Shown piece after piece: positions 22,915-30,330 of a stretch of 43,133 nt of DNA. A program made the position numbers and the translations under genes. Origin of the DNA: Pseudomonadota bacterium. GTDB taxonomy: Bacteria; Pseudomonadota; Gammaproteobacteria; Xanthomonadales; Xanthomonadaceae. The stretch lies in the NCBI GenBank assembly GCA_023430045.1, contig JAEZCF010000014.1:1-43133 (forward strand). Reading direction: 5' to 3'. Each line of letters starts with the position of its first letter. The stretch's first letter is position 1. The notes beneath the pieces were generated by a model, which saw only the letters and a list, made by a program, of their open reading frames with translations, ran no database searches and was not told the DNA's origin.

Positions 22915-23481
22915 ATGGCCACTGCGGGCATGAACGATGTCAAGAACGGGATGAAAATCCTGGTCAACAATGAACCGGCGGTCATCTCCGAGACCGAGTT
23001 CATCAAGCCGGGCAAGGGCCAGGCCTTCACGCGCGTGCGCTACCGCTTCATCAGGTCCGGCCGCACGGTGGAAATGACCATGAAGGCCACCGATGACGTG
23101 GAAGTGGCCGACGTCGTCGACACCAACATGGATTACATGTACAGCGACGGTGAGTACTGGCACTTCATGGACCCGGAAAGCTTCGAGCAGGTGCAGGCCG
23201 ACAAGGCCGGCATGGGCGGTGCCGAGAAGTGGCTGAAGGGCGAAGAATCCTGCATCGTGACCCTGTTCAATGGTTCTCCGATCTTCGTGCAGCCGCCCAA
23301 CTTCGTCGAGCTGAAGATCACCGAGACCGACCCGGGCGTACGCGGCGACACCTCTGGCGGCGGCGGCAAGCCGGCCACGCTGGAAACCGGTGCCGTGGTG
23401 CGCGTGCCGCTGTTCGTCAACCAGGACGAGATCATCAAGGTCGATACCCGTTCGGGCGAATATTCCGCGCGCGTCAAGTAA
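22915..23481 (+). CDS. efp: Elongation factor P
   Basis: A 188-residue translation factor that rescues ribosomes stalled at polyproline. All three beta-barrel domains are present. The modified residue K34 lies in 'FIKPGKGQAF', the lysine form that is beta-lysylated by EpmA/EpmB, in agreement with divergent epmB. The C-terminal 'VRVPLFVNQDEIIKVDTRSG' is standard. ATG 22915 is preceded by AGGAG (22903-22907) at seven bases. The protein is likely in demand here, since several neighbours have proline-rich stretches. Confidence 0.97.
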   Translation: MATAGMNDVKNGMKILVNNEPAVISETEFIKPGKGQAFTRVRYRFIRSGRTVEMTMKATDDVEVADVVDTNMDYMYSDGEYWHFMDPESFEQVQADKAGMGGAEKWLKGEESCIVTLFNGSPIFVQPPNFVELKITETDPGVRGDTSGGGGKPATLETGAVVRVPLFVNQDEIIKVDTRSGEYSARVK

Positions 23482-23500
23482 TTCCGCGCAGCCGGATCAT

Positions 23501-23524
23501 GTCAGAGCCGAGCCATGCTCGGCT
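23501..23524 (+). repeat. GTAG-type palindromic repeat, variant
   Basis: Opens GTCAGAGCCGAGCC and closes ATGCTCGGCT; the same palindromic architecture as the other copies with an extra C in the head. It lies between efp and mtaD. Confidence 0.65.
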
Positions 23525-23559
23525 TTCCGGCCAAGCCGTCCCCCAGCCAGTGAGTCCGC

Positions 23560-24903
23560 ATGACCGAAACCACGCACCTCCCCGAAGCCTGCGACCTGCT
23601 GATCGAAGCCGGCCACGTGGTGCCGATCGAACCGCACGCGGTGGTGCTGGAAGACCATGCGGTGGCAGTACGCGACGGGGTGATCGTCGGCATCCTGCCA
23701 CGGGCTGAGGCGCGCGAACGTTTTGCCGCTGCGCAGGTGGTGAGCCGCCCGGGCGCGGCGCTGATTCCGGGCCTGGTGAACGCACATACGCACAACCCGA
23801 TGACGCTGCTGCGCGGCGTCGCCGACGACCTGCCGCTGATGACCTGGCTGCAGCAGCACATCTGGCCGGTGGAAGCGGCGGTGATCGGTCCGGAATTCGT
23901 TGCCGATGGCACCACCCTTGCCATCGCCGAGATGCTGCGCGGCGGTACCACCTGCGCCAACGAAAACTATTTCTTCGCCGATGTGCAGGCTGCGGTGTAC
24001 AAGCAGCATGGCTTCCGCGCGCTGGTCGGCGCGGTGATCATCGACTTCCCCACCGCCTGGGCGAAGAGCGATGACGAATATTTCTCCAAGGCCGGCGAGC
24101 TGCACGACCAGTGGCGCAACGATCCCCTGGTTGGCACGGCCTTCGCGCCCCACGCGCCTTACACGGTGAACGACGCCAACTTCGAGCGCGTGCGCATGCT
24201 GTCCGACCAGCTGGACATGCAGGTGCATCTGCACACGCATGAAACCGCGCAGGAAATTGCCGACTCGATCAAGCTGCACGGCCAGCGTCCGCTGGCGCGG
24301 CTGGATCGGCTGGGCCTGGTCAACGATCGCCTGATCGCGGTGCACATGACCCAGCTGACCGAGGCGGAAATCCACCTGTGCGCCGAGCGTGGCGTCAGCG
24401 TGGTGCACTGCCCGGAATCCAATCTCAAGCTGGCCTCCGGCTTCTGCCCGGCCTGCGCGCTGCAGCGTGCGGGCGTGAACCTGGCCATCGGCACCGATGG
24501 CTGCGCCAGCAACAACGACCTGGACATGTTCAGCGAGAACCGTACCGCGGCGATCCTTGCCAAGGCGGTGGCCGACGACGCCACCGCGCTGGATGCCGCC
24601 ACCACGCTGCGCGCGGCCACACTGGGTGGCGCGCGTGCGCTGGGTTTTGGCGAGCGCATCGGTTCGATCGAGGTCGGCAAGCAGGCCGACCTGGCCTGCG
24701 TCGACCTGTCGGCACTGGAAACGCAGCCGCTGCACAATGTGCTTTCGCAGCTGGTCTATGCCACCGGCCGCCAGCAGGTGACCGACGTGTGGATCGCCGG
24801 CAGGCCGAAACTGGTGCAGCGTGAACTGGTCGGCATGGACCTGCCCGGCATCGTCGCCAATGCGCGGCAGTGGCGCGAGCGCATCCGCCACGTCCGTGCC
24901 TGA
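23560..24903 (+). CDS. mtaD: TRZ/ATZ amidohydrolase: 5-methylthioadenosine/S-adenosylhomocysteine deaminase-like
   Basis: A 447-residue metal-dependent deaminase of the amidohydrolase superfamily. Metal and catalytic motifs: 'GLVNAHTHNPMTLLRG', 'HLHTHETAQE', 'VHMTQLTEAEI', 'VVHCPESNLKLASG' and 'IGTDGCASNNDLDMF'. Family members deaminate methylthioadenosine or adenosylhomocysteine, feeding methionine salvage. In Pseudomonas the same gene order (TRZ/ATZ hydrolase, ubiG, mupP) occurs. Substrate choice among MTA, SAH and related compounds cannot be settled from sequence. It starts 48 bases before ubiG. Confidence 0.9.
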   Translation: MTETTHLPEACDLLIEAGHVVPIEPHAVVLEDHAVAVRDGVIVGILPRAEARERFAAAQVVSRPGAALIPGLVNAHTHNPMTLLRGVADDLPLMTWLQQHIWPVEAAVIGPEFVADGTTLAIAEMLRGGTTCANENYFFADVQAAVYKQHGFRALVGAVIIDFPTAWAKSDDEYFSKAGELHDQWRNDPLVGTAFAPHAPYTVNDANFERVRMLSDQLDMQVHLHTHETAQEIADSIKLHGQRPLARLDRLGLVNDRLIAVHMTQLTEAEIHLCAERGVSVVHCPESNLKLASGFCPACALQRAGVNLAIGTDGCASNNDLDMFSENRTAAILAKAVADDATALDAATTLRAATLGGARALGFGERIGSIEVGKQADLACVDLSALETQPLHNVLSQLVYATGRQQVTDVWIAGRPKLVQRELVGMDLPGIVANARQWRERIRHVRA

Positions 24904-24951
24904 CCGCCCTGAACTTCGCCGCGTGCGCCTGGCGCCGCAAGGAACCCCGAC

Positions 24952-25683
24952 ATGAATGCCCCCCACGCATCGTCCAATTTCGACCAGTCCGAGCTGGATA
25001 AATTCGCCGCACTGGCCAGCCGCTGGTGGGACGCCGATGGCCCGCAGAAGCCACTGCATGCCCTGAACCCCGTGCGCCTGCAGTACGTGGCCGACCGCGT
25101 GCCACTGCGTGGTGCACGGGTGCTGGACATCGGCTGCGGTGGCGGCCTGCTCAGCGAAGCGCTGGCGCGCGCAGGCGCGGAGGTGACCGCCATCGACCTG
25201 GCGCCGGAGCTGGTCAAGGTGGCGCGGCTGCATGCGCTGGAAAGCGGCGTGCAGGTGGATTACCGCGTGCAGGCGGCAGAGGAGCTGGCGGCCGCGCAGC
25301 CGGGCAGTTTCGACGTGGTGACCTGCATGGAGATGCTCGAACATGTCCCGGATCCCGGCGCGATCATCGAGGCATGCAGACGCCTGCTGAAGCCCGGCGG
25401 CCATCTGTTCCTGTCCACCATCAACCGCACCGCAGCGGCGTTTGCAGTGGCCATCGTCGGCGCCGAGTACGTGGCGCGGCTGCTGCCCAGAGGCACGCAT
25501 CACTACCAGGAGTTCATCAAGCCGGCCGAGCTGTCGCGCTGGCTGCGTGACGCTGCCCTGCAGCTGCAGGATGTCAGCGGCATGGCCTACGAACCGTGGC
25601 GCAACCGCGCGCGCCTGGGCCGCCGCACCGACATCAACTACCTGGCACACGCAACCCTGCCGTTGCAGGACTCGCCTGCATGA
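24952..25683 (+). CDS. ubiG: Ubiquinone biosynthesis O-methyltransferase UbiG
   Basis: A 243-residue AdoMet-dependent methyltransferase that performs both O-methylations of ubiquinone. Motif I 'VLDIGCGGGLLSEALARAG' is intact, and 'LDKFAALASRWWDADGPQKP' and 'LHALNPVRLQYV' are UbiG signatures, as is 'GTHHYQEFIKPAELSRWLR'. ATG 24952 is the natural start. It is followed by the phosphatase gene after 10 bases. Confidence 0.96.
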   Translation: MNAPHASSNFDQSELDKFAALASRWWDADGPQKPLHALNPVRLQYVADRVPLRGARVLDIGCGGGLLSEALARAGAEVTAIDLAPELVKVARLHALESGVQVDYRVQAAEELAAAQPGSFDVVTCMEMLEHVPDPGAIIEACRRLLKPGGHLFLSTINRTAAAFAVAIVGAEYVARLLPRGTHHYQEFIKPAELSRWLRDAALQLQDVSGMAYEPWRNRARLGRRTDINYLAHATLPLQDSPA

Positions 25684-25693
25684 GCCGGGCGGC

Positions 25694-26389
25694 GTGAGCA
25701 CGGCGCGCTTCCCGCGTGCGGTGCTGTTCGATCTGGACGGCACGCTGCTGGACAGCGCGCCGGACTTCGTGGCCACCAGCAACGCGATGCTGGCCGCGCG
25801 CGGACGTGCGCCGGTAACGCTGGCGCAGCTGCGGCCAGTGGTGTCCAAGGGCGCGCGGGCGATGCTTTCGGCGACCTTCCCGGGCCTGGCTGACAGCGAA
25901 CGCGATGCGCTGGTGCCTGAGTTCCTGCAGCGTTATGAGGCGCTGATCGGCCAGCACGCGGTGCTGTTCGATGGCGTGGCCGGCATGCTGCGGGCGCTGG
26001 AAGCCGACGGCACGTGCTGGGGCATCGTCACCAACAAGCCGGAATACCTGGCACGGCTGATCCTGCCGCAGCATCAGTGGCAACAGCGGTGCGCGGTGCT
26101 GGTGGGCGGCGATACGCTGGCCGAGCGCAAGCCGCACCCGCTGCCGCTGCTGCACGCAGCGCAGGCGCTGGGTGTGGAAGCAGCGCAGTGCGTGTATGTC
26201 GGCGATGACGAACGCGACATACAGGCCGCGCGTGCCGCGGGCATGCCGGCGGTGGCCGCGCTGTGGGGATATCGCCTGGACGATGACGATCCGACGAGCT
26301 GGAAAGCCGATGCGATGGTCGCCGATCCGGCGCAGCTGCAGCAGGCCGGTTGCTGGCCGACTCCGCCGGCGTCGCCGGTTTCGTTTTGA
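25694..26389 (+). CDS. mupP: HAD phosphatase, MupP-like (MurNAc-6-phosphate phosphatase)
   Basis: A 231-residue HAD hydrolase starting with GTG at 25694. HAD motifs are visible: 'VLFDLDGTLLDSAPD', 'GIVTNKPEYLA', 'KPHPLPLLHAAQALG' and 'CVYVGDDERDIQAARAAGM'. It resembles phosphoglycolate phosphatase (Gph), but its place directly after ubiG matches Pseudomonas mupP, whose product dephosphorylates MurNAc-6-P in the AmgK/MurU cell-wall recycling pathway. That pathway affects beta-lactamase induction and fosfomycin resistance. The assignment over Gph rests on gene context, so the symbol is an inference. Confidence 0.75.
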   Translation: MSTARFPRAVLFDLDGTLLDSAPDFVATSNAMLAARGRAPVTLAQLRPVVSKGARAMLSATFPGLADSERDALVPEFLQRYEALIGQHAVLFDGVAGMLRALEADGTCWGIVTNKPEYLARLILPQHQWQQRCAVLVGGDTLAERKPHPLPLLHAAQALGVEAAQCVYVGDDERDIQAARAAGMPAVAALWGYRLDDDDPTSWKADAMVADPAQLQQAGCWPTPPASPVSF

Positions 26390-26406
26390 CGTGTGAAGGA
26401 CATGCC

Positions 26407-27111
26407 GTGAACAGCAGTGCGTTGGACAGTTTCCTGGACAAGTGGCGTGCGCGCTGGCCGGAATGGTCGGTGGCCGAACCCTTCGTCGCGCCCGGTCAGC
26501 GTGCACGCGCGGTGGCCTGGTTCGCGCTGCTGCAGGAATTCGACGACATGCTCAATGCCAGCGGCGATACGTTGCCGGCGGATGCCAAGCTGGCCTGGTG
26601 GGGTGAGGAGCTGCGCAGCTGGGCGGCGCGGCGCTCCCGCCATCCGCTGGGGCGTGTGCTGGAGCCGGTGGCGGCGCCGTGGGCGCAGCTTGCCGATGCC
26701 TTGCCGGGGCTGGTCGAGGCGCGCGCGGTGGCGGTGGACACGGCGGCAGCCGAACGCGTGCTGGAGGACTATTCGGCAGCCGTGGCAGCGGTGGAAGCGG
26801 TAGTGTTCGAAGACCGGGAACGCGCTGGTGCGCCACGCGCCGTGCTGCTGCAGACGCTGGCCCAGCGCCTGCAGGATTCAGGCATCGCCGGCGTGCCGCG
26901 TGCCGCGCTGGAAGCACAGGGCGACGATCCCGTGCGGCGCTGGGCCGGCCAGTTGCTGGCAGGCTGGGGCGTGCGCGTGGCCGGCCCACGGGCGCGACGG
27001 ATCTGGTCGGTGCTCGCACGGAGCCGGTTGGCCGCCCTTGCCGGCGGGAAACCGGTCGAAGCCACGCCGGTACGCACGCTGCTGCGTGTGTGGTGGGCCG
27101 CACGCGGTTGA
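26407..27111 (+). CDS. Squalene/phytoene synthase-fold protein, catalytic motifs degenerate
   Basis: A 234-residue all-helical protein starting with GTG 26407, six bases after AAGGA (26396-26400). The stretch 'ALLQEFDDMLNASG' followed by 'ADAKLAWWGEELRSW' is characteristic of the squalene/phytoene synthase family and its NDUFAF6-like branch. The first Asp motif reads DDMLN rather than DDxxD and no second Asp-rich motif is visible near the end ('GDDPVRRWAGQLLAGW' does not fit). Prenyl condensation is therefore unlikely; a helper or scaffold role is possible. It is 17 bases after mupP and probably in the ubiG operon. Confidence 0.65.
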   Translation: MNSSALDSFLDKWRARWPEWSVAEPFVAPGQRARAVAWFALLQEFDDMLNASGDTLPADAKLAWWGEELRSWAARRSRHPLGRVLEPVAAPWAQLADALPGLVEARAVAVDTAAAERVLEDYSAAVAAVEAVVFEDRERAGAPRAVLLQTLAQRLQDSGIAGVPRAALEAQGDDPVRRWAGQLLAGWGVRVAGPRARRIWSVLARSRLAALAGGKPVEATPVRTLLRVWWAARG

Positions 27112-27126
27112 TGCGGCACGGCTGGC

Positions 27127-27149
27127 GTAGAGCAGGGCGCTGCCCGGCT
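27127..27149 (+). repeat. Diverged GTAG-type palindromic repeat
   Basis: A 23-base element opening GTAGAGCAGGGC and closing GCTGCCCGGCT, with the same head, tail and length as the local family but a different palindromic core. It lies between convergent genes. Confidence 0.5.
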
Positions 27150-27182
27150 GCGGGTCGCAGCACAGGCGGATAGCGCCCGGTT

Positions 27183-28028
27183 CTATCTGGCTTTTTCGAG
27201 TACCAGCAGCGGGTCGATGCGGGTGTCGAACCAGTTCATGCCCCAGTGCAGGTGCGGACCGGTCGCACGTCCGGTGGCGCCCACCGCAGCAATCACCTGG
27301 CCCTGTTCGACACGGTCGCCCACCTTCACGTCGATGCGTGACAGGTGCAGGAAGTTCGAACTCACGCCGAAGCCGTGGTCGATCAGCAGCGTGCCACCGG
27401 TGAGATACAGGTCCGGCGCCGCAAAGGTCACCACGCCGGCCGCCGGTGCCTTCACCGGCGTGCCGGTGGGCACGGCGATATCCATCCCGGAATGGCCCGA
27501 GCCCGGCTGCCCGTTGTACACGCGGGCATTGCCGAAACGACCGCTGATGCGGCCCTGCACCGGCCAGATGAAGGCCTGTGCGAAATCGGCGCGATCATCG
27601 TCGCGGGTGCGTGCGGCGGTCACCTGCGCCTGCTCGCGCTTGATCCGTTCGGCAATGGCCGGCGGTGGATTGACGGTCTTCGGCGGCACACCATTGACGC
27701 GCTCGGTCGGCCAGTCGCGCGGGGTTACCGCGATGCTGGCGGTTTCGCTGCTGCCGTCCGGTCGCTGCACCTGGACCTGCAACGGTCCCTTTTCGTCGCG
27801 GCCGATGCCGAACACCACGCTGCCATAACCGCTCACGCGCAGCTGGCGGCCGGCATACCGTACGTGGCTGCCAGCCGGAACCTTGCCGATCACCATCGCG
27901 CCCTGCGAGGCGCTGGCCGGGAACACGACGCGGGCATCGGCCGCCTGTGCAGCCACCGGCGTTGCCGGCAGCGCCAGCAACGCGGGCAGGGCGCCGGCCA
28001 AGGCCAGCGCGATCGCTGCTGCGCGCAT
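27183..28028 (-). CDS. Secreted M23 (LytM) peptidase
   Basis: A 281-residue protein. Signal peptide about residues 1-28 ('LALPATPVAAQA'), then a beta-rich N-terminal domain (about 32-105) and a LytM domain with all ligands: 'GHSGMDIAVPTGTPVKAPA' (H179, D183), 'NFLHLSRIDVKVGDRV' (H228) and 'GPHLHWGMNW' (H259, H261). It should cut peptidoglycan cross-bridges or stem peptides, unlike the degenerate EnvC/NlpD activators. The ATG overlaps the dihydroorotase stop by one base (TGATG), so translation is coupled. Confidence 0.92.
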   Translation of the reverse strand: MRAAAIALALAGALPALLALPATPVAAQAADARVVFPASASQGAMVIGKVPAGSHVRYAGRQLRVSGYGSVVFGIGRDEKGPLQVQVQRPDGSSETASIAVTPRDWPTERVNGVPPKTVNPPPAIAERIKREQAQVTAARTRDDDRADFAQAFIWPVQGRISGRFGNARVYNGQPGSGHSGMDIAVPTGTPVKAPAAGVVTFAAPDLYLTGGTLLIDHGFGVSSNFLHLSRIDVKVGDRVEQGQVIAAVGATGRATGPHLHWGMNWFDTRIDPLLVLEKAR

Positions 28029-29374
28029 CAGCGGTTGAATGCCAGACGCTGGCCATTCGGTGCGCCGACGATCTGCGAACCGTCCCAGGCCAGCTGGCCG
28101 TTGATCCACGTGGATGCCACGCGCGAATGGAACGTGGTGCCTTCAAACGGCGACCAGCCGCACTTGGACAGCACGTCTTCGCGCTGCACGGTGAACGGCC
28201 TGTCTTCCACCAGCACCAGGTCGGCGAAGTAGCCTTCGCGCAGGAAGCCGCGTTCGGCCACGTCGAACAGCTGGGCCGGTGCGTGCGCGAACTTCTGCAC
28301 GACGCGGGCGATGTCCATCTTCTTCTCGTGCACCAGTTCCAGCGCGGCGACCAGCGCGTACTGCACCAGCGGCAGGCCCGAAGGCGCCTGCGCATAGGGC
28401 TTCTGCTTCTCTTCCCACGTATGCGGAGCATGGTCGGTGGCCAGCACGTCGATGATGTCCTCCACCAGTGCGGCGGTCAGCGCTTCACGGTCGGCCACGT
28501 CCTTGATCGCTGGATTGCACTTGATCAGGTTGCCCAGCCGCGCATAGTCGCTGCGGTCGAAGCGCAGGAAATGAATGCAGGTCTCGGCGGTGATCTGCTT
28601 GCGGCTGCCATCGGCGCGGATCAGCGGGCCACGCTCGAACAGGGCCAGCTCATCGGCGGTGGAGATGTGCAGCACATGCAGGCGCGTGCCGTGCTTCTTC
28701 GCCAGCGAGGTCGCCAGCTGCGAGGACTTCAGGCAGGCCTCGCGCGAGCGGATGTCCGGATGCTGTTCGGCGCTCAGGGTGTCGCCGTACTGCGCCTGGT
28801 ACTGCTTCATCAGCGCGTCGATCATCGGCGTGTCTTCGCAGTGGGTGATGATCGGCGTCGGCGCGTCGCGGAAGATGGCATCCAGCGTGTCCGGATTGTC
28901 CACCAGCATGTTGCCGGTGGAGGCGCCCATGAACACCTTAATGCCCGGCGCGGTCTTCGGGTCCAGGCGCTGGATGTGTTCCAGGTTGTCGTTGCTCGCG
29001 CCCATGTAGAAGCCGTAGTTGGCGCGGGCGCGCCCGGCGGCGGCATCGTACTTGGCCTGCAGCGCGTCGGCGTTGAGCGTCGGCGGATTGGTGTTGGGCA
29101 TGTCCATGAAGCTGGTCAGGCCGCCGGCCACGGCCGCTGCCGATTCGCTTGCGATGTCGCCCTTGTGGGTCAGGCCCGGCTCGCGGAAATGGACCTGGTC
29201 ATCGATCATCCCCGGCAGCAGCCAGCGGCCGGCGGCATCCACCACCTGTTCGCCGTCACGTGCTGACAGGCCGCTTTCGATACGGGCGATGCGACCATCT
29301 TCGATGCGCAGGTCGGCGTCGAATACGCGGCCTTCGTTGACCAGGCGGGCATTGGTGATCAGGGTTGAGGGCAT
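28028..29374 (-). CDS. pyrC: Dihydroorotase (amidohydrolase)
   Basis: A 448-residue zinc amidohydrolase that interconverts carbamoyl-aspartate and dihydroorotate in pyrimidine synthesis. Seen: 'MIDDQVHFREPGLTHKGDIA', 'FMDMPNTNPP', 'FMGASTGNM', 'LHVLHISTADEL', 'ETCIHFLRFD', 'KCNPAIKD' and 'VLATDHAPHTWEEK'. Allantoinase and hydantoinase relatives share this fold, but the HFREPG and CNPAIK blocks support dihydroorotase. AAGGAAA (29383-29389) lies nine to ten bases before the ATG. The yidD stop is one base upstream (TGAGATG). Confidence 0.92.
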   Translation of the reverse strand: MPSTLITNARLVNEGRVFDADLRIEDGRIARIESGLSARDGEQVVDAAGRWLLPGMIDDQVHFREPGLTHKGDIASESAAAVAGGLTSFMDMPNTNPPTLNADALQAKYDAAAGRARANYGFYMGASNDNLEHIQRLDPKTAPGIKVFMGASTGNMLVDNPDTLDAIFRDAPTPIITHCEDTPMIDALMKQYQAQYGDTLSAEQHPDIRSREACLKSSQLATSLAKKHGTRLHVLHISTADELALFERGPLIRADGSRKQITAETCIHFLRFDRSDYARLGNLIKCNPAIKDVADREALTAALVEDIIDVLATDHAPHTWEEKQKPYAQAPSGLPLVQYALVAALELVHEKKMDIARVVQKFAHAPAQLFDVAERGFLREGYFADLVLVEDRPFTVQREDVLSKCGWSPFEGTTFHSRVASTWINGQLAWDGSQIVGAPNGQRLAFNR

Positions 29375-29375
29375 C

Positions 29376-29630
29376 TCAGTGGTTTCCTTTGCAGCGGCAG
29401 GCAGGACCGGAGGCGCGCTCTGGCACCGGATCGATTCCGCCGGGATGGAAGGGATGGCAGCGTCCGAGCCTGCGTACGGCCAGCCAGCTGCCGCGCAATG
29501 CGCCGTGTCCGGCGATGGCCTGCATGGCATATTCGGAGCAACTGGGAACGAAACGGCACCGCGGCCCGAGCAGCGGGCTCACAAAGCGCTTGTAGAAGCG
29601 CAGCAGGGCGATGAGCAGGTCTGGAATCAC
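29376..29630 (-). CDS. yidD: Membrane protein insertion efficiency factor YidD
   Basis: An 84-residue small protein starting with GTG at 29630 ('IPDLLIALLRFYKRFVSPLL'). The conserved cysteines of the family are present in 'GPRCRFVPSCSEYAMQAI'. It aids YidC-dependent insertion of inner-membrane proteins. It is usually encoded between rnpA and yidC; here it heads the pyrC-M23 cluster. An ATG at 29633 is out of frame. Confidence 0.92.
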   Translation of the reverse strand: MIPDLLIALLRFYKRFVSPLLGPRCRFVPSCSEYAMQAIAGHGALRGSWLAVRRLGRCHPFHPGGIDPVPERASGPACRCKGNH

Positions 29631-29915
29631 TCGTGCATGGTAAGACGTGCGCCGCGCTTTGGGGTGAACCGCCGCAGCCCCCGGACACCCTGGACGGGCC
29701 CGCGCGCGCATTCATCGGTGAACCGATGCAGGGCATGGTTGGCAGCGGCGTACATTTGTCGCAGGATGGGCCGTTGGCTGCCGCGATCTTTCCGTGTGGC
29801 AGCCATGCCGGCGGCACGATTCCGCTGGCCAGGTTCCGTGCCGCGCCGTGGCGGTGCGTGTCCGGTGCACCGTCCGGCCCGATGTCCAGGGCGGCGTGGG
29901 CGTCCTGTCACGTGG
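29631..29915. other. Gene-free interval between yidD and the DksA-like gene
   Basis: About 285 bases with no convincing gene. Open frames here are Ala/Pro/Gly-rich shadows without start signals or family similarity. The yidD promoter must lie here, but no clear -35/-10 pair is seen on the minus strand. Confidence 0.5.
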
Positions 29916-29944
29916 TTGCTGCTGCCGGTCGGGTAGGCTATAAA
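29916..29944 (+). promoter_or_regulatory. Sigma-70-type promoter of the DksA-like gene
   Basis: TTGCTG (29916-29921), 17-base spacer, TATAAA (29939-29944). The leader of about 35 bases carries a small GC hairpin (GGCCCG/CGGGCC) and then AAGGAAGA (29973-29980), seven bases before the GTG start. This is one of the best promoter matches in the window. Confidence 0.7.
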
Positions 29945-29987
29945 GGCCCGCTTCCCGGGCCCCGGTGAATCCAAGGAAGAGCGTTTC

Positions 29988-30330
29988 GTGGCTGCTAAAA
30001 AAACTGCAAAGAAGGCCGTCAAGGCCGCCAAGAAAACCGCCAGGCCTGTTGCGAAGAAGACGGCGGCCAGATCTGTTGCCAAACCGGCCAGGCCGGCGGC
30101 GAAGAAAGCGCCGTTGAAGAAGGCCGTGGTCAAGAAGGCAGCCGCGAAGAAGGCCCCGGCGAAGAAGGTCGCGGTGGCGAAGAAGGCGGCGGTCAAGAAG
30201 GTTGCGGTAGCGAAGAAGGCCGCGCCGAAGAAGGCGGCGGTCAAGAAGCTGGCTGCGAAGAAGGCTCCCGTGAAGAAGGTGGCCGCGAAGAAGGCCGCCC
30301 CGAAGAAGGGCGCTGCCTCCAAGGTACCGG
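29988..30330 (+). repeat. Low-complexity Lys/Ala coding repeat
   Basis: The coding strand repeats GCGAAGAAGGC-like units that give AAKK, APKK and AVKK modules. Repeats of this type are prone to length change by slippage, so tail length may vary between strains. Confidence 0.75.

Noticed and set aside
25694..26389. Phosphoglycolate phosphatase (gph)
   Set aside because: Sequence motifs alone allow it, but the ubiG neighbour favours MupP; kept as an alternative in the annotation.
29633..29968. A plus-strand gene in the gap before the DksA-like gene
   Set aside because: The frame overlaps the promoter of the next gene, has no Shine-Dalgarno sequence and no recognisable protein features.
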